From Heracleum sosnowskyi (taxonomy: Eukaryota > Streptophyta > Magnoliopsida > Apiales > Apiaceae): 64,000 bases of DNA. The stretch spans positions 128,846,757 through 128,910,756 of the forward strand of contig CM061242.1 of NCBI GenBank assembly GCA_030848705.1. Direction: 5' to 3'. Each line of letters starts with the position of its first letter. Within the stretch, counting starts at the first letter, position 1. This document shows, piece after piece, positions 24,149 through 35,526 of this stretch. Below the pieces are notes generated by a model, which did not search any database, was not told where the DNA came from, and saw nothing but the letters and a program-made list of their open reading frames with translations. Both the position numbers and the translations under genes were made by a program.

Positions 24149-27100
24149 TCATGTGTATTGGGTTTCCACTGTTGATGAATCATGATGGGTTGACAGTCCC
24201 ATTCCCAACCTTGACTTAAGGACCACTGCAGGTTCCAGTCCTTTTGTCAAAGGATCAGCTATATTATTCTGAGTTCCTATGAACTCTATAGCTATAATCC
24301 TATCAGACACTAAACCCCTTATAGACTTGAGTCTAACTTGGATGTGTCTCTTTGTTTTAGCATTATACTTTTTACTGCTAATCTTGTCGATAGTTGTTCG
24401 ACTATCACAATGAATAGCAATCGCAGGAAGCGGTTTGCTTACCACAGGTATCGCAGACATAAGTCCGTGTAACCACTCAGCCTCCGTCCCAGTGGCATCA
24501 AGCGCACACAACTCAGCCTCAAAAGTCGACCGAGTAATAATAGTCTGTTTAGTTGACTTCCAGGATATTGCTGCACCCGCTAAGGTGAATACGTATCCAG
24601 TCACTCCATTGGAACCAGACATCTTAGCTATCCAACTTGCATCACTGTACCCCTCAAGTACACCAGGAAATCTCCTATAGTGTAAACTAAGGTACATTGT
24701 GCCTTTGAGATATCTAAGTACTCTATCAAGAGCATCCCAATGAGTTCTGTTTGGACAGCTTGTATATCTAGCCAACTTAGACACAGAGTATGAAATATCT
24801 GGTCTAGTACAGTTAGCAAGATACTGCAAGCTTCCAATAATCTGAGAATACCTTAACTGAGACACAGGTACCCCTGAAGTATTCTTGACAAGGGCAACTT
24901 TAGGATCATACGGTGTACTAGCGATTCTACACTGTGAATAACCATATTTCTCAAGTATAGATTTCTCTATATAATGAGACTGTGATAAAGTTATTCCCTC
25001 AGCTGACTGAGTCAGCTTGAGACCAAGAATCACGCTAGCTTCACCCATATCCTTCATTTCAAAATGCCTTTTTAAGAAAGCTTTTGTCTCGTTAATAATC
25101 TCAATGTTGGTTCCAAACAGTAATATGTCATCTACATATATGCATATGATGACATATTCACTACCTTTAACTTTGCTGTAGACACACTTGTCACTTTCAT
25201 TAACAGTAAAACTGAAAGGCAAGATAGTTTCATCAAACTTTTTATGCCAATCCCTGGGAGCTTGTTTCAAGCCATAGATAGACTTGATTAACTTACATAC
25301 TTTCCTTTCATTTCCAGAAGCAACAAATCCCTCAGGCTGATCCATATATATCTCTTCTTCAAGTTCACCATGAAGAAAAGCTGTCTTTACATCCATCTGT
25401 TGGATGATAAGACCATGGACGGAAGCCAATGCTACAAGCATTCGGATTGTTACCATCCTAGCAACTGGAGAGTATGTATCAAAGTAATCAATGCCTTCCC
25501 TTTGCTTAAAACCCTTAGCTACCAATCTAGCTTTGTACTTATCTATTGAGCCGTCAGGGTTCAATTTCTTTTTAAAGATCCATCTACACCCGATAGTAGA
25601 ACACCCCGGAGGGAGATCAACTAACTCCCATGTCCCATTAGAAACAATGGAGTCAATTTCACTCTTTACAGCGCCCTTCCAGTGCCTAGACTCCGAGGAG
25701 TCCATAGCCTGTCGGAAAGTTAAAGGTTCATCCTCGACATTGTAAGTGATGAAATCACTTCCAAAGTCCTTGACTACCTTTGCACGTTTACTCCTCCTAG
25801 GTTCCTCTTCCTCCATAGGAGTAGAGCTGCTACCAGGTTCCGCCCCCACATTTGTCATCTTTTCCACATGATCAGGAATAGAACTTGATGTGTGAGTGGG
25901 ATCTTCCTCAGAATTACCTTGAGGTATACCAGTCTTCATAGGATAGACATCCTCAAAGAATGTAGCATCACGAAATTCAACTATCGTGTTAGCCACTATA
26001 CCATCTATGTCAGATTTTAATACCAAAAATCTCATAGCTGTAGTGGTTTCAAGATAGCCCAGAAAGATACAATCAACCGTCTTAGGACCTAGTTTCTTCC
26101 TCTTGTGTTCAGGGACAAGTACCTTTGCAAGGTACCCCCACACTCGAAGATACTTGAGACTAGTCTTCTTGCCTTTCAACAACTCATAAGGTGTCTTATC
26201 CATGTGTTTCAGAGGGACTCTGTTCAGAATATGGCAAGACGTATTCAGAGCCTCTCCCCACATGTATTTAGGCAACCCAGAGTTAATAAGCATACTGTTA
26301 ATCATATCTTTGAACGTTCTGTTCTTTCGCTCAGCGACCCCATTAGACTCAGGTGTGTATGGTGGAGTAACTTCATGAACTATACCATTGCTTGCGCAAA
26401 ATTCATTAAATGCGTAACTCGTATACTCACCACCTCTATCAGATCGCAATCGTTTAAGTACCTTACTAGTTTGTTTTTCAACTTCAGTTTTATAAATAAT
26501 GAATTTACTAAGTGCTTCATCCTTATGTCTAAGTAAATAAACATAACAATATCTGCTACTATCATCTATAAAGGTAATAAAATATCTAAACTGGTCCTTA
26601 GTCAACACACCACCAAATTCACAAATATCAGTGTGTACTAAATCTAACAAGTCTGAATCCCTAACAATATTATGAAAAGGTTTCCTTATTTGTTTAGCAG
26701 ACACACATACTTGACATTTAGAATTCTTTTCTATAGTATGTCTTGGAATCAACTCTAAGTTCATCATATTTTTAAGAGCACCAAAATTTAAGTGACCAAG
26801 TCTAGCATGCCATAAATTTGTAGATTCAACACAGTTAACAGAAGGAGTAATATTCAAAGTTCCCAAAACGGGCTCCGCATTAATTACAAATAAACCATTC
26901 GACAAGTAACCCTTGCCAAAAAATGTACCAGTATGAATAAGAACTACTTTATTACATTTGAAAGAGATTTCAAAACCATTAGAAACTAAACAGCTTCCAC
27001 TTATTATATTTCTACGCATGTCGGGAACATGATGCACTCTAGTCAGGGATAGAATACGACCCGAAGGGAACTTCAAGTCCACGTTTCCTATTCCATGTAC

Positions 27101-27937
27101 TTGAGCAGCACTAGCATTCCCCATCGTCACTGTCAAGCTATGACTCTGTTGATAAGATACAAACAAACTAATGTCAGCACAGATATGCACATTAGCTCCA
27201 GTATCAATCAACCATTCATTCAACAGATAAGTGGAAAATAGTACAGGATTGTAGGTAACATACCGGTCCACGTTGGTTTCAGAAGCAGTAGCCTCACCAA
27301 CAACCATGTTCACTACAGCCCCACTTGCGGTTCCAAGCACAGCATTCGCTTGCGCTACCACCTCGGTTTTCTTCGCTTTCTTTGTAGGACAGTCCTTACT
27401 CAAGTGCCCAACCTGCCCACAAGACCAACATGGTTTGTTTGCCTTTGGTTTCTTGGCCTTGTCCTTGTCATTCTTAGGTTTATTACTATTACCCTTCTTA
27501 GCAACAAACTTCCTCTTCTGTCCTACAGTCGCTACATTCACCTTCGAGCTTCCGTGCTCAGTTGGCATCATATGTCCCTGTTTGGACTTGTGTTGTTCTT
27601 GCACCGAGATGTCTAGCATAAGGTTAGTCCAGGTGATCTCTCCTTTCTGTCTTTTCAGGGAGAGAGCGAACTCTTCCCAAGATTTCGGGAGTTTTTCAAT
27701 CACACTCATAACCTTGAACTTTTCAGGGAGATCCATTCCGGACTCCTTCAAAGCATGCACTATCATCTCGAATTCATGCACTTGCTCAGTCATGGATTTA
27801 TTGTCCACCAGCTTGAATTCAAGGAACCTAGCCACATAATACTTTTCCAGACCTTGTGAGTCAGTATTATGTGTCTGGTCCAGCTTCTCCCATAAGAGTT
27901 TTGCAGAGAAGTCATCTGATGAGTAAATATTAACAAT
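24149..27937 (-). CDS. Copia-A gag-pol polyprotein, 5'-truncated
   Basis: One open frame of about 1,260 codons runs from a stop at 27938-27940 to 24149, without a natural start. It begins within gag (FSAKLLWEKLDQTHN), then has a zinc knuckle CWSCGQVGHLSKDC; aspartic protease with DTGANVH; GAG-pre-integrase with LWHARLGHLNF and CQVC; integrase core with HTDICEFG, RSDRGGEY and NGVAERKNR; reverse transcriptase with KARLVAKGF, QMDVKTAFLHG and YVDDILLF; and RNase H with SDASW and TRSTFEAELCAL, ending ADPLTKGL. All catalytic domains look intact. Only the gag N-terminus is missing, so capsid function should be lost in cis. Confidence 0.93.
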   Translation of the reverse strand: MVNIYSSDDFSAKLLWEKLDQTHNTDSQGLEKYYVARFLEFKLVDNKSMTEQVHEFEMIVHALKESGMDLPEKFKVMSVIEKLPKSWEEFALSLKRQKGEITWTNLMLDISVQEQHKSKQGHMMPTEHGSSKVNVATVGQKRKFVAKKGNSNKPKNDKDKAKKPKANKPCWSCGQVGHLSKDCPTKKAKKTEVVAQANAVLGTASGAVVNMVVGEATASETNVDRYVTYNPVLFSTYLLNEWLIDTGANVHICADISLFVSYQQSHSLTVTMGNASAAQVHGIGNVDLKFPSGRILSLTRVHHVPDMRRNIISGSCLVSNGFEISFKCNKVVLIHTGTFFGKGYLSNGLFVINAEPVLGTLNITPSVNCVESTNLWHARLGHLNFGALKNMMNLELIPRHTIEKNSKCQVCVSAKQIRKPFHNIVRDSDLLDLVHTDICEFGGVLTKDQFRYFITFIDDSSRYCYVYLLRHKDEALSKFIIYKTEVEKQTSKVLKRLRSDRGGEYTSYAFNEFCASNGIVHEVTPPYTPESNGVAERKNRTFKDMINSMLINSGLPKYMWGEALNTSCHILNRVPLKHMDKTPYELLKGKKTSLKYLRVWGYLAKVLVPEHKRKKLGPKTVDCIFLGYLETTTAMRFLVLKSDIDGIVANTIVEFRDATFFEDVYPMKTGIPQGNSEEDPTHTSSSIPDHVEKMTNVGAEPGSSSTPMEEEEPRRSKRAKVVKDFGSDFITYNVEDEPLTFRQAMDSSESRHWKGAVKSEIDSIVSNGTWELVDLPPGCSTIGCRWIFKKKLNPDGSIDKYKARLVAKGFKQREGIDYFDTYSPVARMVTIRMLVALASVHGLIIQQMDVKTAFLHGELEEEIYMDQPEGFVASGNERKVCKLIKSIYGLKQAPRDWHKKFDETILPFSFTVNESDKCVYSKVKGSEYVIICIYVDDILLFGTNIEIINETKAFLKRHFEMKDMGEASVILGLKLTQSAEGITLSQSHYIEKSILEKYGYSQCRIASTPYDPKVALVKNTSGVPVSQLRYSQIIGSLQYLANCTRPDISYSVSKLARYTSCPNRTHWDALDRVLRYLKGTMYLSLHYRRFPGVLEGYSDASWIAKMSGSNGVTGYVFTLAGAAISWKSTKQTIITRSTFEAELCALDATGTEAEWLHGLMSAIPVVSKPLPAIAIHCDSRTTIDKISSKKYNAKTKRHIQVRLKSIRGLVSDRIIAIEFIGTQNNIADPLTKGLEPAVVLKSRLGMGLSTHHDSSTVETQYT

Positions 27938-27952
27938 TTATCTCTTCAAGAA

Positions 27953-29030
27953 TGTTGGAAATATTAACTACTATTACAGCAACATAGAGGCAGCAGTTAT
28001 ATAGAATATTTAACAAGTCCATGCCAAGACCACAATTAACGAAACAAAACATGAAGGTAAACAACATGCATATCAGTGATTGGATAAATAAGGAACAGAC
28101 AAGAGAAATACCAGAAGCCATAGCCATAACAGTGTACAAAATATGGTAAAAACACAACAGCTGAGTCGCCAGACCTTGCAAGAAGATCTGACTGCTCTTG
28201 AAGAGATAATTGCCCCCACTTACTGTGTCGGGATACTTGCAACACCTCCACCAGGATAAAACAGCTCCGAGCAATGGGTTCACAGCAACGCCGATGCTCT
28301 ACTTCGACTGGTACCTCAGTCGCCGGAGAAAACCACAAGCTGAAGCAGACAGCTAAAGCTAAACAGAGGGAAAAAATGCAGAGAGTGGAGAGAAGGAGAG
28401 AATGTATGGTGTGGTGCCCATAATCAACAACTTAGCTCTCTATTTATAGTAGAGGCTAAGCATAACTAATACCACCCTAATTAATATTAGAATCGTAACT
28501 GACGATTTACATTTAATACATATTTAATCCACATATCATTTAATATTTTCGAATATATCTATCAAATCATGTCCAGGTTCATTCGAATATCAAATCATGT
28601 CCAGGTTCATTTGAATATCAAATCCTGTCCAGGTTCATTCGAATATCAAATCCTGTCCAGGTTCATTCGAATATCAAATCCTGTCCAGGTTCATTCGAAC
28701 CCAATTTTGATAAATTAATTCTAATTAAAATATTAAATCACCTAAATAAAATCCCTCGCCCAGGTCGCCTCGCGTACGTGAGACGCCGAGACATTCGCCC
28801 AAAACGCCCTTTATTTAGTTCAATGTGGGACAAATACACATTCTCATTTCAAGCTCTTTCAAGCTACTAACTTCAACTCTATTTCTCTATGGATTTCACT
28901 AAGAAAATTACTTAGATCCATATATGAAAATTTAAGTCCCCATAACAAGGAACAATTTCCAATCGTTAAAATCCGGAATTAATATCAAGAACATATAAAT
29001 ACTTATGCTCCAAAACTCCATTTTCTAACA
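27953..29030 (-). repeat. Copia-A 5' LTR
   Basis: Same length as the 3' LTR with three observed substitutions. It drives transcription leftward. Confidence 0.95.
28438..28449 (-). promoter_or_regulatory. TATA box of Copia-A 5' LTR
   Basis: CTATAAATAGAG on the minus strand, conserved in both LTRs and placed downstream (in element orientation) of the five 28-bp repeats. Confidence 0.6.
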
Positions 29031-32000
29031 GAATCATGGGATCGATTAAGAGATCTAGCTGTAAGATCGACTCTGCCTTGGTGTATTGCAGGAGATTTTA
29101 ATGATATTCTGCTGGCTGAAGAAAAGCAAGGCGGATGTGTACAGCCGAGAAGATTAATTGATGGGTTTTGTGATGCCGTGAATGATTGTCAGCTAATGGA
29201 TTTGGGTTTTGTTGGGACTAAGTTTACTTGGGAAAGATTAAGGGGTGGAGAAAGATGGATCCAGGAGCGACTAGATCGGGGTTTAGCTAATTCACAATGG
29301 CGAAGCATGTTCCCACAGGCTGAGGTAAGAGTAATGGATGTTTCAACTTCTGATCATTTCCCACTATCTATACAATTAAATAGGCAAATGTATGTGCCTA
29401 AAAGTCACAGATTTCGATTTGAAAATATGTGGATACGGGAGAAGGATTGTTTGCATATCATTCAGTCAAGTTGGTTAGAAATGGCTGGTCGTTCTATTAT
29501 GGATAAAATTCAGTATTGTTATATTAAATTAGAGGAATGGGGTGGGGGCATGGTTAAGGAGTTTAAAGGAAAATTGAAGGAGTACAAGATGCAATTGAGA
29601 CGGTTACGATCGAGAAGAGATGGTATTGGAATCAAACAGTATAATGATATCCGATGGAGTTACTTAAAATTGCTTGAAAAGCAAGAGATTTATTGGCATC
29701 AAAGGGCCAAGCAAATGTGGCTGAAATATGGTGACCAAAATACCAAGTTCTTCCATAAATATGCCTCGGTTCGAAAATCAAACAACTGCATAAAGGGATT
29801 ACATGATAAGCAAGGGAATTGGACGGAAAATGAAGAACAAATTCAAGACATTGTGACTCAATATTTTCAGGATTTGTTTACTGCTGGACCGATAGAAGAT
29901 GGAGAGTTTATGCCAAGGGAATCTGTAGAACGATTAACTCGAGAACAGAATGAGCAGTTGATGATTAGTGTGACTGATGCAGAGGTGAAAGCTGCAGTAT
30001 TCTCTATATGCCCAGAGAAATCTCCTGGTCCCGACGGGTTAAACCCATGTTTCTTTCAAGTATATTGGAATATTGTAGGTACTGATGTTATTGAATTCTG
30101 TCAACATTTTTTTAACACAGGTGAAGTAGGGCCGGAGTTTAATCGTACATTAGTGTGCCTCATTCCTAAAGTTAAGAATCCGAAACAAATGACAGAATTC
30201 AGACCGATTTCGCTCTATAATGTCTTGATGAGGATTGTTTCCAAAATAATGGCGGATAGAATCAAGCCATATTTAAAGACATTGATTTCAGATAAACAAG
30301 GGGCATTTGTAGAAGGTAGACTGTTGACAGATAATGCATTATTGGCATTTGAATTAAATCATTGCATCAAGAGATGGTCACAGGGAAAGAAGGGTCTTGT
30401 CGGTCTTAAGTTGGATGTTTCCAAAGCATATGACAGGTTAGAGTGGAGATACATTGAAGGTATGCTAAATAAGTTTGGGTTTAATCAGTTTTGGATCCAA
30501 AGGATGATGATATGTATTAGAACTGTGACATACACTTTTGTTAATAATGGTAAAGTTTTTGGTGAAGTTAAGCCTTGTAGAGGTATACGACAAGGAGACC
30601 CAATATCCCCGTATATCTACCTTTTGTGCGCAGAGGGATTAAGCTCTATTATTAGAAGACATGAAGAAGTTGGGTTGCTGCATGGTATTTCTATTGCCAA
30701 AGGTGCTCCGATTATCTCACATTTGCTATTTGCTGATGACTGTTACATATTTTTTAGAGCTACTAGGGTTGAGGCAAGGATAATGAAGAATGTGCTTAAT
30801 AGATATGAAAGGATGTCTGGGCAAGCTATTAACTTCAATAAATCAAGTGTATGTTTCAGTCCAAACACTTTAGCAAGTGATCAGGAAGAAGTATGTCAGA
30901 GTCTCCAAGTAAATGAAGTAAATGAGCCAGGGAAATACTTGGGGCTGCCTATGAGGATTGGTAGAAAGAAAGAGGCAGTGTTTCATTTCTTGACAGATAG
31001 GGTCAAGCAGAGATTGCAAGGGTGGGGAAACAAAACAGTGTCAAAAGCAGGGAAGGCGACTTTAGTGCGAACAGTAGCACATACAATTCCTAATTTCTGG
31101 ATGAATCTATTCCAGATACCATATGAAGTATGTGAAAGCATTGAAGTCCAGATGAATGGTTACTGGTGGGGACATGGAGTTGAAAATAAAGGGATTCGAT
31201 GGAAATCTTGGGAACGGTTGTATGTAGTAAAAGAAGCTGGGGGGCTAGGATTCAAACGTTTAAGAAATTTTAATCTTTCTATGCTTGCTAAAAAGGGATG
31301 ACGATTATTGAATAATGAAAACCCTTTGATTACGGCGTGTATGAGAGCAAAGTATTATCCAGAGGGGGATTTCTTAAATGCTAAATTAGGACCCAACCCT
31401 AGCTACATGTGGAGAAGCTTGATAGCAGCACAGGAAATCATAAAGAGAGGTTGTAGGAGAAAGATTGGAGATGGTACATAGACAGATATTTGGAAAGTAC
31501 CCTGGCTTCCAAATTTGGAAAATGGGTTTATGACTACTGAAATGCCTGAGGTGTTAGCAGGGAGTAAAGTTTGCAGCTTTATGGAGATAGGTAATAAAAA
31601 GTGGGATGAAGAGGTGCTATTGGATGTGTGTAATGAGAGAGATCGAAATCTAATCAGACAGATTCCATTATCAAGTAGACAAGAAAGGGATGAATGGTTA
31701 TGGTTGCCTGAGGAGAAAGGGTGTTTTACAGTTAAAAGCGGTTATAGACTGCTTCAAGGTGAAATAGATACACCATATGCGCAATTTTGGCGTAGATTGT
31801 GGAACTTACAATTACCGGGGAAAGTTATTCAGTTCTTATGGAGAGTGTGCTCTTCGTGATTACCAACTACAGCTCGGTTGGCTACAAAACGAGTGCATGT
31901 TGATACATATTGTCAGTGGTGTCATAATCACCAAGAGACGGATACTCATATCTTATTTGAATGCGAATTTGCTAAAAATGTGTGGTTGCAGGTGGGATTA

Positions 32001-33469
32001 CAAAATAAGTTACAGGATGTGCAGCCTGAGGATAATGCATTTGATGTTATAAGACGGGTATTCGATAGATGCAATAGAGGACAATGTGGTATGCTGGCAC
32101 TAGTGTGTTGGAGTCTATGGAACAGAAGGAATAAGTGGGTATGGGACAAAATTAATATTTCAGCTTTTGGTGTAAAGGCCTCTGCTACGAATATGTTAGC
32201 AGAATGGAGACAAGCACGGCAGCAACAGATTCCGGGGGACGTGAATGTTAGAGGTTCAGTTGCACAACGTCAATGGCAGAGACCCGATGCTGGGTGGCTG
32301 AAAGTTAATATTGATGCTGCATTATTTGAGGACATAAACAGCATTGGTACGGGGGCTATAGTTCGAGACGGAGAGGGACAGTTCATTATGGCTATAAGTA
32401 GGCGAAGAGATGTTTTAATTCCGCCGCGAGAAGCAGAGGCCCTATGTTTGAAAGAAGCCTTGTCGTGGTTGAAAGATAAGGGGTTTGCAAAGTGTATTTT
32501 TGAAAAAGATTCTCAACTCTTAGCTCAAGCTTGCAGAAGTGAGGGTGGGAATGTTTACTTTCATACAATTGTTAGGGATTGTATTGAGTTATTTAAACAC
32601 TTTGAGGAAGTGTTAGTGTCTTTTGTTCATAGATCTGCGAATGGTGCGGCTCATGCTTTAGCAAGAGTGGCTCGTTCTGTGTCAGATTCTCGGGAATGGC
32701 TTTATACTTTTCCTGATTTTATTGTTCATGTAATTGGATCTGAAAGTTTATAAGAATGGCAAGTACATCAAAAAAAAAAAAAATATCACTTTATGCCGAG
32801 TGTCTGTAAATATACGTCTGCCGTTTATTTTAATATTGTTTTTATTTTTGTGGGAATTTTTAAATTTAACTCTATTGTTTTAATATGAACCCGTTAACTT
32901 TGTATATTCATAATCTTTATATGCATGTGCTTCATACCTTTCACAAGTATCAATTTGTGTTAAAGTATGCGTTCAATTTTTTTTTTTTTTTTTACAAGCT
33001 TATGGTCCTCTAATTCTTATCTACTAAGTGTTGTTTTTCATTTCTAAATTTTGTTACATTTTTTTAATTTTATTTTGAAATTTAAAATATAAACAGATTA
33101 CGATTTTATGATCCATATCTTGATGACTTGATTATAGGTAAATCATAAATGTAATGATAGGGAGCATGTGACTCATATTTAAATCTTGATCATAGGTCCC
33201 ATATTTAGTTTATCTTAAATCTTGGCGTTCGCCTTAAATTCAAAACATATATTTAATGCCCACGAGAAAACTCATCAAATTTGCACAGTAGTGTTCAAAA
33301 AAAATTAAATTCAATTACTCTCTCCATCTTAGATTATGTGTCTTATTTGACTTTTTTATGGTCAAATTGATTTAAATTTGACCGAAAATTATTAGTAGTT
33401 AGCGTTTTTAGGATCGTCCCAATTTATTTATTTTTTATTTTTTAGAGTATTAGAATTTTAAATACTATT

Positions 33470-34620
33470 AAATAAATAAAAATTCTTTAATAATATTGGA
33501 AGTAGAATTGGTGTTCGATTTTTTTCTTTTTTTTTTGAAAAGAGGTGTTCGAATTTAAGGAGGAGAAGAGCTCGAATTTATAAGGAAGACATATAAATAT
33601 AAGTTATATTTGAAGTACTACATGTGTTCAAATTTGTAAAGGAGAATAGTTCAAATTTATAGGTTAGACATATAATTTAAAGTTCTACCGAAATTAGAAT
33701 AAGTTTCAAATTTATAGAGTAGAAGAATTCAAATTTATAAGAAATACATATAATTAAGAGTTCTATAGGAAGTAGAATAAGTGTTTGTACATAATTAAAA
33801 GTTTTATTAAAAGTAAATTAGGAGTGCGAATATAGATATATTTTAAACGAGAGAGCGACTCATTTCAAAGAATTATGTTAACATGAAAAATAATATTTAA
33901 AACAAATATTAAATATATTAAATTTAGGATTTTGATTTTAACAAGAAAATCGTGTTTGATGGTAGGCCGGCTTATTAGAGAGAAATAAATAATTGTTGTA
34001 ATTTAATTGATAGAGTTTTCAAAAAACATTATAACGCCGCCGCAAAACTCGGTTTTTTCTAATTTTCAAAAAAAATTGAATTTTAAATACTAATAAATCA
34101 AAAAATATCATTTAACATATTAGAAGTAGAATAGGTGTTCGAATTTATTGAGAATAAAAGCTCGAATTTGTAGGTGAGACATAGAATAAAAGTTCTATTT
34201 AAAGTAGAATATGTGTTCGAATTTATAGATGAGGAGTTCGGATATATAAGAAATACTTGCAATTAAAAATTCTATTGGAAGTAGAATAGACGTTTATAAG
34301 ACATAATTAAAAGTTCTATTGAAAGTAGAATATGTGTTCGAATTTATAGAGTAGAAGAGTTCGAATTTATAAGAAATACATATAAAAAAAAGTTCTATCA
34401 AAAGTAGAATAAGTGTTTGTAAGGCATATATAATTAAAAGTTCTATTAAAAGTAAAATAGGAGTGTGAATTTATATAAGTTGCTTTTCATTTATATAAAT
34501 TGCTTTTCATACATATAAAAAAAGTTCTATCAAAAGTAGAATAGGTGCTTATAAAGCATATATAATTAAAAGTTCTATTGAAAGTAAAATATGAGTGCGA
34601 ATTTATAAAAATGATTGAGC
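33470..34620 (+). repeat. Tandem/interspersed array of the AAAGTAGAATAGGTGTTCGA unit
   Basis: About a dozen degenerate units share AGTTCTATTGAAAGTAGAAT followed by (A/G)GTGTTCGAATTTATA and AGAAATACATATAATTAA, with irregular spacing of about 45-110 bp. A related single unit is at 19598. The array lies upstream of the Helitron-like 3' end at 34796-34824 and is probably internal to that element. Confidence 0.75.
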
Positions 34621-34791
34621 GACTCATTAGAAAGGAGTGTTAACAAGAAAATTAATAGGTAAGACAAATATTCCATGTATAAAATTTAGGATTTCGATCT
34701 TAACAAGAAAAATATATTTAACGGGAGAACGGATTATTAGAGAGAAATGTAATTGTTATAATTTATAGATAGAGTTTTAAAAAAAAATTAT

Positions 34792-34824
34792 AACGCCGCC
34801 ACGAAGCGCGGCTTTATCAACTAG
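34792..34824 (+). mobile_element. Helitron-like 3' terminus with CTAG
   Basis: A GC-rich imperfect hairpin (GCCGCCACGAAGCGCGGC) is followed by TTTATCAA and CTAG (34821-34824), then T. A decayed copy of the same terminal region lies at about 33890-34050, ending GCCGCCGCAAAACTCGG. This suggests two nested or tandem copies. No Rep/helicase gene is visible, so it would be non-autonomous. Confidence 0.55.
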
Positions 34825-35159
34825 TTTAATACTAAGTGTGAGTGAAGCACGTTTTAGTTTTTTAATAAACAAAATTTTAAATATACAATATGACGATGAG
34901 ACATTACCTTAATCGTTTAAAAAGGGGGCTAAGAGTTATTTATTTAAGAAAAAATAGTGATTTTTTTTCTCAAAAAAGTAGAATTTAGTCGCCTTTTTAA
35001 AAATTAAAAGCAATGTATAATCATCGTCTTACAAATTTGAAACTCAGTCGATCAAAATGCTAAATGAGCTTAAATTCGATCGCAGACCCATATTTTATCA
35101 TCTGCCTCTTGGTTATTTACTCTAACCAGCTGTTAACCCGTGCGCAGTACGTACCAAAA

Positions 35160-35340
35160 TTAAAATAGTAATCGAACCTGAATGAAATTCAAAAAAATAA
35201 ATTAAATCAATAAAATTTTAAATTAAGTAATTATAGAGAATCGAACCCGGGATGAAATCAAAAAATTAAATCAAATAAATAAATTTTATTTAATTATGTA
35301 ATTATATAGAATCGAACCCGAATTTTGTGTTAACCAAATT
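35160..35340. repeat. 75-80 bp repeat with ATCGAACCCG core
   Basis: Three units carry (A)ATCGAACC(C/T)G followed by GATGAAATCAAAAAATTAAA and AATAAATTTTATTTAATTA. The core resembles an inverted B box. No gene is visible. Confidence 0.65.
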
Positions 35341-35526
35341 TGATCCCTAATGTTATATTCATGTTAGATATTTCAATATATGCAAGCCGGCCAGCATCAT
35401 GAGCACATAATGTACTAAGTATTGACAGCATCACCTAGCTACCTGCCTGCCTTCACTGACTTTTAGCATGTAATTTATGATAATATGGACCCCGCCGGAG
35501 TTAAGTGCCATGATCGATATTTATAA

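Larger units (their letters stand above)
22544..29030 (-). mobile_element. Copia-A: very young LTR retrotransposon inside the LINE
   Basis: Flanked by the 5-bp duplication GAATC (22539-22543 and 29031-29035). Both LTRs are 1078 bp and I find only three substitutions between them (about 99.7% identical). Genes run on the minus strand, so the 5' LTR is 27953-29030. The purine tract reads ATCCCCCAC on the plus strand at 23622. Right after the 5' LTR the sequence goes almost straight into the middle of gag: neither the leader, a tRNA-Met-type binding site (TGGTATCAGAGC) nor the gag start is present. Pol is fully open. It therefore appears to be a recent insertion of an internally deleted copy. 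Confidence 0.93.
22194..32753 (+). pseudogene. LINE ORF2 (endonuclease, reverse transcriptase, RNase H), split and mutated
   Basis: Part 1 (22194-22543) starts MSFLVWNCRGLANPRA, the usual start of the APE-type endonuclease, and breaks after the RRQES codons at the Copia-A target site. Part 2 resumes at 29036 in a compatible frame (SWDRLRDLAV, then AGDFNDIL and SDHFPLSI of the endonuclease). Then come reverse transcriptase with SPGPDGLNP, FRPISLYN, DVSKAYDRLEW, RQGDPISPY and FADDCYIFF; a zf-RVT region (HTHILFEC-like DTHILFECEFAKNVW); and a plant-type RNase H (NIDAALF, EAEALCLKEAL, ANGAAHALAR). TGA at 31299, TAG near 31480 and TGA at 31857 replace tryptophan-like positions. The product is not functional. 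Confidence 0.92.
20796..32781 (+). mobile_element. L1-type LINE, interrupted by Copia-A
   Basis: A 15-bp target duplication AATATCACTTTATGC occurs at 20781-20795 and just after an A-run at 32782-32796. The body has a leader, ORF1 (21022-22197), ORF2 overlapping it by ATGA (22194 on), and a short 3' tail ending in poly(A). Without Copia-A and its target duplication it is about 5.5 kb and seems full length. It is inactivated by the Copia insertion in the endonuclease domain and by three nonsense codons. Confidence 0.93.
32797..35526. other. AT-rich intergenic DNA with repeat arrays
   Basis: No gene is visible. A Stowaway-like fragment (CTCTCTCCATCTTAGATTAT, about 33319) is followed by the tandem array and Helitron-like end listed separately, then units of a 75-80 bp repeat at 35160-35340. 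Confidence 0.6.

Noticed and set aside
24435..27839. Plus-strand frames of up to 188 codons opposite Copia-A pol
   Set aside because: They are antisense shadows of a long, domain-rich minus-strand frame.
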